Assembly (NCBI GenBank): GCA_002786025.1
Contig: NHNW01000002.1
Span: 1,302,001 to 1,366,000, forward strand
Direction of reading: 5' to 3'
DNA from: Zasmidium citrigriseum
Taxonomy: Eukaryota; Ascomycota; Dothideomycetes; Mycosphaerellales; Mycosphaerellaceae
DNA length: 64,000 nt
In this document: positions 56,032 through 64,000 of the stretch, piece after piece
Layout of the letters: every line of letters begins with the position of its first letter
Numbering within the stretch: the first letter of the stretch is position 1
Position numbers and translations under genes: made by a program
The notes under the pieces: generated by a model
The model's database searches: none
The model's input: the letters and a program-made list of their open reading frames with translations, nothing else
Told to the model about the DNA's origin: nothing

Positions 56032-57846
56032 ATGGCATTCCATACATTTATCGTCCTTTTGACTACCTCACTGGCCTTCTCGACTGCTTCCCTTCACGAA
56101 AGACCCAATGGAACTTACATCAACCCTATGATTCCCGGATGGGCATCTGACCCCAGCTGTGTCAACGTCAACGGGACAGTCTTCTGTGCTGCTTCGACCT
56201 TTCTGGTGTTCCCTGGACTTCCAATCTATGCCAGTCAAGATCTCGTGAACTGGAAGTTGATCAGTCATGCCTGGAATCGTCAGTCGCAGCTACCGGGTAT
56301 TGGTGAGAGGTCCCCAGGCCAGCAGCAGGGAATGTGAGTAACATGTCTGCCGCTCGAGTGAAAGATACTGATTTTCTCGACAAGGTATGCGCCCAACTTG
56401 AGAGTGCATGACGGTACCTTCTACTGTACATGCACTTACATAGAAGAGAATGCTCTTGTTGGTACGGTCTTCAAGACAACAGACCCGTTCGACGATGATT
56501 CCTGGTCAAAGCCTCTACTTTTCAACGCTTCTACCATTGATCCTGACCTCTTTTGGGACGACGATGGCAAAGTGTACCTGACTTCCGCCGGCATCGTTCA
56601 ACAGCAGATCGACCTTCAGACTGGCGATGTCACTGAACCGGTCTCCATATGGAATGGAACCGGAGGGTCAAATCCCGAAGGACCTCACATCTACAAGAAA
56701 GACGGTCACTACTATCTCATGATCGCGGAGGGCGGCACAGAGCTCGGTCACATGGAGACTATCGCGAGATCGAAGAATATCTCTGGACCGTATGAAAGCA
56801 ACCCAGCAAATCCGATCTTGAGCAATGCCAACACGACTGAATACTTTCAAACGGTTGGACACGCGGATCTTTTCCAAGACAACGAAGGTAGATGGTGGGC
56901 GGCTGCACTTTCGACTCGGTCAGGCCCTGACTGGAAAATCTATCCCATGGGAAGAGAAGCTGTACTCACAGCCGCGACTTGGGAGACTGGCGAGTGGCCA
57001 GTCATCTCACCTGTTCGTGGCATTGAGAGCACTTGGCCATTACCACCGAGTACTAGAGATGTACCTGGCACGGGTCCATTCTCGGGTGACCCTGATGAGC
57101 TCGACTTCCCGCCAGGATCTTCGTTGCCAAAGAACTTCTACTTCTGGAGACCACCAAAGTCAGGTATCTTCTACAGCGTGTCACCACCAGGCCATCTCAA
57201 CACATTGCGTCTCTCGCCGCTTCGAGCCAACCTTACCGGCATTCAAAGCAGCAATGACACTTCCCTATCCGGGCTCTCGGGCATACCATTCGTCGGTCGC
57301 CGACAGACGGGTACCCTTTTCAGCTTCAGTGTCGACATGCTGTTTGCACCTCTTGATACTGGCTTTGAGGCTGGAGTCAGTATCTTCCTTACCCAGCTGG
57401 ACCACATCGATCTTGGGGTAGCACGTCTTGGAAATGACGGTGTCCCATCTTTCGTCTTCCGCCAGTACAGCACGCCTGCATACTCTGTAAACAATTACAC
57501 GAACTTCACAACGACTGAGACCTTTCGTACGATCCCACCTAACTGGAATGGCCAGAAGATTCATCTGCATGTCTGGACTGTCAATACTACTCACTACGGC
57601 TTGGAGGCATCCCTTGCTCACGACTTCAACTCCCGAATGATCATTGGCTATTCAGCAGCTGAGAGAGTTTCCGGTCATAGTGGCCAGTTCACTGCAACTC
57701 TTTTGGGAATCTACAATACCTGCAACGGTCTCTCGGCAAACCATGATTCGTCGTCTTGCCCGAAAGGCGGCGACGCATACTTCTCTCGCTGGCGGTATAC
57801 AGACTTGGCCCAATACGTGGCGATGGATGAATTAGTGCCGGCTTGA
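56032..57846 (+). CDS. Secreted glycoside hydrolase family 43 (beta-xylosidase/arabinofuranosidase type)
   Basis: Exons 56032-56333 and 56385-57846 give 587 residues; the intron (GTGAGT to ACAAG) splits the Met of QQGMYAPNLR. A signal peptide (MAFHTFIVLLTTSLAFSTAS) leads into the five-bladed propeller. Catalytic residues fit GH43: the general base Asp in GWASDPS, the pKa-tuning Asp in STIDPDLFWDDDG and the general acid Glu in GSNPEGPHIYKKDGHYYLM. A C-terminal beta-sandwich (about residues 330-570) carries many N-glycosylation sequons and is typical of xylosidase-like members. The enzyme should act outside the cell on xylan or arabinoxylan side chains. Confidence 0.9.
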
Positions 57847-57977
57847 TTGAAGGTGAATCACACAGGCTTGCAAATCAGGAGACAGCGCAAGGAAAGAAAG
57901 TCGCTCGACGTGGCGAGCAATTCGGGACAATGAATCTCAATGATCACTGTTAACGAAGCACACGACAACTAGCCAAT

Positions 57978-58619
57978 TTACAGCTTCATGCTGCCGGAGC
58001 AAAGCGTAATCTTCCCCTTCTTGTACTTCCTTGCCAGATCGTTGCACACCTTTCGATACCTCTTATCTGCCTCCTTCGCCGCCATCATCTGGACTTTCGA
58101 CTCGTGATGATCAGACATCGTAATCGAGACCTTAAAGCCCTTTCCTCTGAGTGAGTGGATCTTCTGAATAATCGTCTTCAAAGTCGTCCGATTAGGTCCT
58201 TTGACCGTCTGTAAACTCTCCGGCTCATACTCAACATGATGCTTAATCATCTTGACAACTTCATCACATGGGCGTCCGAGCAAGATCAGAACCTTTGTTC
58301 GAACGACGTCTTTCGGCCACAGGAATTCGGCGGTACTGTTCGCCAGCTTGAGCGCTTCCAGGAGAGCGAGCAGGTCCGCTCTTTGATCGGCACCGACATG
58401 TCCGCTGGCGACAGGTTCTTTGGGAACTTTGAATCCTCGTGACTTGAGTTTTCTGCCCATCGTTCCACCGAGAGTCTGTCCGGTCTTTGCTGATGCGAGT
58501 CGCTCGACGAGGCCGATACCGAGGCCTTGTCGGGGCACATAAGCCACTGCTGTGTGCACGACCAGGACAGGTCGATGGGGGGTTGAGTGCGAGCTCGTTC
58601 GGGTGTTTCGTTCGGCCAT
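57978..58619 (-). CDS. Hypothetical protein, possibly RNase H-like fold
   Basis: An intronless frame of 213 residues starting MAERNTRTSSHSTPH. The order VLVVHTAVAYV..., then GADQRADLLALLEALKLA, then VVRTKVLILLGRPCDEVVKMI resembles the strand-helix-strand pattern of RNase H folds (compare NQRAELxAxxxAL in RNase H1). The first acidic residue of the DEDD set appears missing, and the Glu of RAEL is Asp here. It may be a degenerate or divergent RNase H-like protein, perhaps domesticated from a retroelement, but this is weak inference. The C-terminus is basic (ARKYKKGK). Confidence 0.5.
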   Translation of the reverse strand: MAERNTRTSSHSTPHRPVLVVHTAVAYVPRQGLGIGLVERLASAKTGQTLGGTMGRKLKSRGFKVPKEPVASGHVGADQRADLLALLEALKLANSTAEFLWPKDVVRTKVLILLGRPCDEVVKMIKHHVEYEPESLQTVKGPNRTTLKTIIQKIHSLRGKGFKVSITMSDHHESKVQMMAAKEADKRYRKVCNDLARKYKKGKITLCSGSMKL

Positions 58620-58952
58620 GGTGGGAGGGTGTGTTCACGTTTGTTGAAAGATCCACATGCGGCCCTACAAAAGTGTTCAGCGTCAGGTCGAGGTTGATAT
58701 ATGCCCAGGCCTCTTTTTTCGGTGATCGATTTACTGGCCGTTGCTGACTCGACCCTGAATTGATTTGAAGGCATTCATGAACTGTAAGCATTTTCTTGAT
58801 TACGGACGACGCTGTTGGCCAAACCCGAAAAAAGCTTTCCTCGTGAACGCCAAGACTCCATCTAATCTTGTTCTATATTCCTAAGATTTTTTCTGGCCCA
58901 GTGACCTTGAGTCATCTGCAGTGAAGCCTTTGACCTTCTTGGATGTCATCCG
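58620..58952. other. Short intergenic region
   Basis: This is the promoter of the minus-strand hypothetical gene and 3' flank of the sterol reductase gene. Nothing else is apparent. Confidence 0.5.
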
Positions 58953-60477
58953 TTAGTAGACGTACGGCACAATGCGATAAGGCACCACTCGACAATACTC
59001 CTCCCACTTCTCCCCATACTTATTCCGGCACCGTCGTTCATCCCTCTGGCTGCGGTGATACAGCAGTATGCACAAAAAGATGAAATACGACCACGGCAAA
59101 ACGTTCTTGAATCCACAGGTAGCGCACCAGGCCCAAGTCTGCACGAGATCAGCCAGATAGTTGGAGTGCCTGGCAAGACCCCACCAGCCAGATGTCAAGA
59201 GAAGACTGTCGTGCTCTTTGCCATCTGCAGTACGGTATTTGCAGGTGATGTATGTTGCCTTGCGGCCCCAGATGCGAGCTTGATCTTTGTGCGTGCGGAC
59301 GTGGTCGCGCTGGTAGTTGGATTGGCGGAAGATGGCGTAGCCGAAGAATCCGAGCGCGATGAGGGAGGCTGCTTGGACTGGGGTGAGGTATGTTGGGTAG
59401 CGAGCCAGATACTGCACTTGGAGCGTGTAGAATGTAGGGAGAAATGTGGTGTCGCCCCAGGCTAGCATCAATCCGAAGTGGTCGTGGCTGATGTCGATCG
59501 TCCTCAGGTACCAGTCTTCGTTGTAGAAGAAGTCCACGACATAGGTCGTCTGCAGAATGAGTACGATGAGCATTGACTCTGTCACATGTCCAAGAGTCTC
59601 GTATTGATAGGCCGCCCAGGAGAGTCCGATCAAAGACCAAGCCACGATGCCAGGTCGTCCGTTATGGAAGAACTTGAAGTCCCAGTATTCTCCAAATCGC
59701 GGATTGAGCTCGACGCCAGCCCAGAAGTCCGAGATCCAGGATCCGCTGAACTTGCGCTCTTCGGGATGGGATGGAAAACAGTACGCTTTGATCTGAGCGA
59801 GGAAGCCGAGAAAGAAGCCGTAAACGTTGACCATGACCAAAAGCCCTTCCCAGTGTTTTGCAATGACTGCAGGATCAATGAGTCCAAGGACTGCAGCTGA
59901 GAGGAAGAGCAAATGTGTCACTGCCCAAGCTGCTAGTCCGTTTGTGCAGTAAGTAAGGAGATTGCCTGTGAGCAGAATGTTAGCTTTTGTACGAATCGTG
60001 AGCGGAGCTGTTGACCATACCTCCCGGCGTACGTTGCCCATACGCTTTTGCTCCTGGCAGGATACCATACAGCAAGGTCTGCAAAAGAAGCCACGCCACA
60101 TATCCAGCGAAAGTGGCCAAGGTTGGACGGGGGAGATTCTGAAATAGAAACCGAGCTGGGCCTTGAACCAATGCAGCCCGGATAGTCTGGGTCATGGAGC
60201 CATCGTATTGTTCCAGTGCGACCCAGTTCAGCAGGACGAGAGTAGGACAGCCGATAATAAGGCCCAAGACGCCGATGATATTTCCCTTGCTCGTCGTTTT
60301 GTTGATCCCCCAGTCAAGGAAGGGGACATCTTTGGAGGAGGAGGCAGTGGCGAGTGCCTTTCCCATCGCTTCGGTTGGTTGAGGTTCTTCGATGATATCT
60401 TGTGCTTCAGACTTCAGAATGCTCGATGCTGGTGATGATGGCCATATGATGGCGTCTTCCTCAAGATTCTTATACAT
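58953..60477 (-). CDS. Sterol reductase of the ERG4/ERG24 family, DHCR7-like
   Basis: Two minus-strand exons (60021-60477, 58953-59965) give 489 residues; the junction completes TPGGNLLTYCTNG. Many membrane helices are visible. LNPRFGEYWDFKFFHNGRPGIVAW resembles the 7-dehydrocholesterol reductase branch more than Erg24 or Erg4. The C-terminal signature is complete: LLTSGWWGLARHSNYLADL, then HRSQRDERRCRNKYGEKWEEYCRVVPYRIVPYVY. Such enzymes are ER membrane proteins that reduce a sterol double bond with NADPH. Ergosterol synthesis does not need a C7 reductase, so this gene suggests a modified sterol or use of exogenous sterols. Delta-14 reductase activity remains an alternative. Confidence 0.85.
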
Positions 60478-61494
60478 TTTGTGGGAAGCGCTCCTGCCAT
60501 CACCGACTTCCGTTCATGATAGTGTTGCCTGGCTGTTGTGATCAGACCATTCTGTCATCCTCGTTGATGGTGTGACTGCTGCTACTGCTTCGAGTGTAGC
60601 CAGGACACGCTCAATATTACGTTCCCTTGGGGCTCAGCCCTTTGGACGCTGCGCCATTTTGAGCAGTAGCTCGCCGGATTTGGAATGTGAAGCCGTCATC
60701 AAGCCCGTTGGAAAGAACGAATCTAAGTCGCCAAGTCAATCAACGAACTTCTGACATGTTTCACACGTGTTTTGAATTACAGGGGTGATTCAGACATGGA
60801 ACGCCATCGAGCAAGTACGCTCGACAAGTGTGTATCTGCGTGGCTGAAGGTCGACGAGCAAGCAAGGCAGTCAGATTCGGGGTTCCGCCGAATACGACGG
60901 CAGAGCGTATACGTCATGGATGAGCGTTAAGGAAAGAGCGTAGGCCCCTAACATTATGCTCAGCGTGCACTAGACTTGTGGTCGTTGAAGAGTGCCCAAG
61001 AGTACTCTGCTGACAGTCATGCTCGGCCCTACAGATCCCGAGTGACGTCCAAAATGACAAAGATGAGGCTCTTCTGAAGTCGAACGACTGATCAATAGAC
61101 TTCGGGACACGGAATCCCACGCTTGACCAAAGGGGGCAGCAGGCGATCGACAATACGCCTTCCGTTTCGGTCTGGGGCTGAGTGAAGGTCGAATAGGTAG
61201 TCCTCGCAGTTCGTCGTCCAGAAGCTCAGTCAACAGCATCGTTCGTCTGTACCTTCGTTGACCTCCGTACGCCAGCAAAGTGCGGCAGTGGCGACTAATC
61301 TGGAGGAATGAAACTTGGAACAGGGTCGTGATGTGCCCTATGCTCTCTAGGCAGGCCAGTCTTCAGGATCCAGATATGTCGTTGACATTCCCGGTACTTG
61401 CTCATGCTGCTACCTTTCACGGACTGCTGAAGAGCGATCCCGGACAAGCTTCACCGATGAAACGAATCCAGACAACAGAACCGCACTCGTAATC
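60478..61494. other. Divergent promoter region, about 1 kb
   Basis: This lies between the minus-strand sterol reductase gene and the plus-strand regulator-like gene. No coding region is supported. Confidence 0.5.
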
Positions 61495-63153
61495 ATGCCG
61501 GCGGGACCTGAGATACTCTTCATCAACAAGACGGCTCGGTCAGGAAAATTGTCTCAGTCAAGGGGATCCGAGAGGGCGCGGATATACAGCCATGTCCAGC
61601 GAGGCTCCAATGCCCATGCTCCAAGTCAAACTCCGACAGGGAACGGCCAGGTGCTATACCAAATACTTGATTCGTGGAAGGCAGAGCCTGACCAAGATCA
61701 GTCGACGAGCCAACCCAAGGGCCAGGAGAAGCAGGGCTCGCAGCAGCAGAAAGGAAGGAAGAAGCCGCGGGTACAGGTCCAGAGTGCGGAAGACGGACTG
61801 CATGTCCGGCAGCTGGCGTCCCTGAATCTGCTCAGTGGAGGAGCTGGCGATCCCTTCGACAGCTTGAGAGCACCCATAAGCCCGTACATGGAGGACCTGT
61901 TCAAATTTTGTAAGCATTCGGTCAACATACGTGTCGCTCCGATCTGACTTTCCCATTCAGACAGCAGCGATGTCGTCCCTCGCATCTTCCCCATCAAAGA
62001 AGTGGCGAACACTGCTCGCGTGTACACGCTCTCCCAAGCTTTTGAAGACCCTCTGCAGCGAGATTCGTTGCTGTGCACGACCTCAGCAGCAATTTTTGCT
62101 GAGAGCGGTGTCAGTCGATATGGTTTTGCTGCAATGGCATTCAAGGGAAGGGCCCTTGCGAGTTTGCAACGTCAGCTGTCCGAGAGGAAACGGGGCAAAG
62201 CGGCTAGCTTTTCGAGCATGTATGCTGTCGCTTTGCTCCTATATGTCGAGGTCAGTGTTCAAGTCCTTGCTTTTGAACTTGCGTACTGATTTTCCTTCCT
62301 TTTCCAGTGCATCCTTGGGAACGAAGAAGACCTGGCGGCTCATGTAATGGGTCTGAGACAGCTTGTCGAAAGCTCGGACATCAACATCTTCGACAGCCCT
62401 CTCTGCGTCTTTGCCACACTCTTCGCCTGCAGCTACCTCGGCGCGGCACTGCTCGACGTCGCACCCAACCTCAAACCAGTCCCATTAGGTGACGAGAGCC
62501 TTATTTCTCGAGCAACTCGAGATGCACTGCAAAGCGTCCTGAAAGGACCATCGCACCTGGCACCTCGCCTCTTCACGAAGCACAAAGACTTTCTCGGCCC
62601 GGCTCTCTTAGACGTAGCAATTAGGCAGCGAGCTGTCGTACACTTTGGTTGCGTTTGCTGCACGGGGCGATATCAGCCGACACCTGCCGATGTCCGGTAC
62701 GTATACGGCGAGGAGATGTCGGTCGAATACCAGCTCACGGCCTTGCGAGCGGACGAAACACTGTCTCCAGCACAACACGCCGTGCGACTCGTGCTTTTCA
62801 CTCTTCCTCAACCGTTCATCCTGGTGGTCTCGAGCAAGGCCGCATTTTGCAAAGCGATGTCCAAGCAGATCAAAAAGTGGCTCGTAAAAACTGATATGGT
62901 AAATCTTTGGGGATCGAGGTGTGATTTGTTGTTGTGGGTGCTTTTCGCGATGGCTCATATTTCGATCGGAGAGGCGGAGTGGCCCTGGGTCTTGTCGTAT
63001 CTGTCGACTCTTATCAGCTTCATGGGTCTACAGTCAGTCGATGGAATTGAGGAAGTGCTGCTTGGGTTCTACTATCATGCGCAGTATTTCAGGGTCACGG
63101 TGGAGAAGATCTGGGAAGCACATCAGCGTTTTACTGGTGCAGTGCGAGAATAA
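61495..63153 (+). CDS. Transcription-factor-like protein lacking a zinc cluster
   Basis: Exons 61495-61909, 61961-62250 and 62308-63153 join in frame to give 516 residues. The start (EILFINKTARSGKLSQSRGSERARIYSHVQRG) resembles the short N-terminal motif of a large ascomycete group that keeps the fungal-specific regulatory helices without a Zn2Cys6 domain. A basic Gln/Lys-rich stretch (QEKQGSQQQKGRKKPR) may be a nuclear-localisation signal. The remainder is helical, with IFPIKEVANTARVYTLSQAF and AFKGRALASLQRQL in the expected order. DNA binding cannot be assumed; the role is unknown. Confidence 0.7.
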
Positions 63154-63264
63154 GGGCAAAACGATAGGAGGTCGTACTGAAAGAAGAATACTCAGCTGTA
63201 CTCAATCTGATAATCACTCCTTCCTTTTCAAACGCTCAAAGCTGAGCACACAATCCAATGGAGT

Positions 63265-64000
63265 TTAGGCATTCTCTGCATCGGCGATAGCGCGCTTGAA
63301 ACTCGCAATGGACTCGTCCATCGATACCCCAGCCGGGCGAAATGCTAGTCCGGCCACCAGCCCGTGGAGCTCCTCAGCGCGAGAAGTCCAGAGTTTGAGT
63401 TCTGGTAGCTCTGTCTGTGCGTCCACCTTGCGCCTAACCATCTGAGCTTTCTGGACAATCGCCCGAGCACCCTCCCAGTAGGCGGCTTGCAAACTAGCCC
63501 CACCCATGGTCCCTTCTCTCTCAGCCAGATCAAGGAAGATTCGCAGCGGCTCAAGTACGCCTTCAGTACAGGAGTTCGGCGGGCCGAAGACAGCCTCAAG
63601 ATCTCGAGGTTCGATGTTTTGGCTCGATCCCGCCCATTCTGCAACGTCGGTCCCATTCCAGGTGTACATCATTTGCCTCATAAGACTTCTTCGTAGATCG
63701 CTGGAACGTTGCTCCAACTCGGATTTCGAGCAAAGGCTACAGAGGCATTTCTTGTGCATCAGCTTGTACTGTATGAACTCTTGACGCTGGCTTGTTGGCA
63801 TGTACAGGACCTGTTCAGCATAGGAGAAGGTAAGCTCTTCGCCCTCCTCAACATCGGTTAGCACAAAGCACTCCATCATTTCGGAGTCGTTGTAGTACAT
63901 GTCGCAGTTTGGCGCACAGGAATGATTGAAACGGCTGGCGAAGACGAAGCAGCCTCTTGAGGTCCCTTTGTTGTTCAATGTGAAGTTGTTTGACACGAAT
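63265..64000 (-). CDS. SET-domain protein, C-terminal part (partial)
   Basis: The frame is open to the window edge, so the N-terminus is missing; about 244 residues are visible. FASRFNHSCAPNCDMYYND is the SET catalytic-core motif, followed by EEGEELTFSYAEQVLY and a Cys-rich post-SET stretch (CLCSLCSKSE). The remaining roughly 150 residues are helical. This resembles fungal SMYD-like or SET-domain protein 5-like lysine methyltransferases. In contrast to the protein at 3412-6291, the NHSC residues needed for catalysis are intact. Confidence 0.82.
   Translation of the reverse strand, partial: FVSNNFTLNNKGTSRGCFVFASRFNHSCAPNCDMYYNDSEMMECFVLTDVEEGEELTFSYAEQVLYMPTSQRQEFIQYKLMHKKCLCSLCSKSELEQRSSDLRRSLMRQMMYTWNGTDVAEWAGSSQNIEPRDLEAVFGPPNSCTEGVLEPLRIFLDLAEREGTMGGASLQAAYWEGARAIVQKAQMVRRKVDAQTELPELKLWTSRAEELHGLVAGLAFRPAGVSMDESIASFKRAIADAENA

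Noticed and set aside
1..64000. tRNA or rRNA genes
   Set aside because: Scanning for T-loop GGTTCGA-type sequences paired with plausible A and B boxes gave no convincing case by eye; a tRNAscan-SE run would settle it.

Overview
This window comes from the nuclear genome of a filamentous ascomycete (Pezizomycotina). Genes have short GT-AG introns of about 45-110 bp, and families typical of moulds are present: Zn2Cys6 regulators, an RTA1 exporter, an RGS-LOV photoreceptor, a fungal P-type H+-ATPase, GH43 and tannase-family secreted enzymes. Repeat-induced point mutation (RIP) is overwhelming in one island. A dothideomycete is my guess, not a proven placement.

Left arm (1-21170): the end of a probable chitin synthase; a Cys-rich, Ser-rich single-pass wall-sensor-like protein; a PHD+SET protein of the Set3 type (minus); a glycosylated multi-pass membrane protein of unknown function; a regulator with a degenerate Zn2Cys6 motif; a six-exon short-chain dehydrogenase; and the five-exon plasma-membrane H+-ATPase (minus) with a 2-kb upstream region.

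Centre (21171-33579): a 12.4-kb RIP-destroyed island in which CpA and TpG are almost absent while CpG stays common. I resolve it as two nested DNA transposons. The outer one is a Mutator-like element (MULE, 21189-33570) with about 55-bp terminal inverted repeats and a 9-bp target duplication; its plus-strand remnant shows FAR1-like, DDE and C-x-W-H features. Inserted in that transposase frame is a 9-kb hAT element (23459-32415) with an 8-bp target duplication, a minus-strand hAT transposase relic, further minus-strand coding relics and a dispersed 13-bp repeat.

Right arm (33580-64000): two membrane-protein genes, then a compact group at 39.2-51.5 kb: Zn2Cys6 regulator, RTA1 exporter, repeat-rich DUF6923-like wall protein, tannase-family esterase and CmcJ/GA4-desaturase-like oxygenase. 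Three of its intergenic regions carry three near-tandem copies of GGCGTATT, and a fourth carries a single inverted GCGTATTCCC. Two of the promoters also share a TATA-like core at the same spacing. This looks like an uncharacterised co-regulated locus. The wall-protein and esterase genes each carry one in-frame stop, so the locus may be decaying in this strain. Beyond it lie an RGS-LOV blue-light regulator with a GC-AG intron, a GH43 enzyme, a possible RNase H-like protein, a DHCR7-like sterol reductase, a transcription-factor-like protein without a zinc cluster, and the end of a SET-domain protein.

Splice sites were placed by eye from reading frame and GT/AG signals. Family names come from motif recognition, with no database search.
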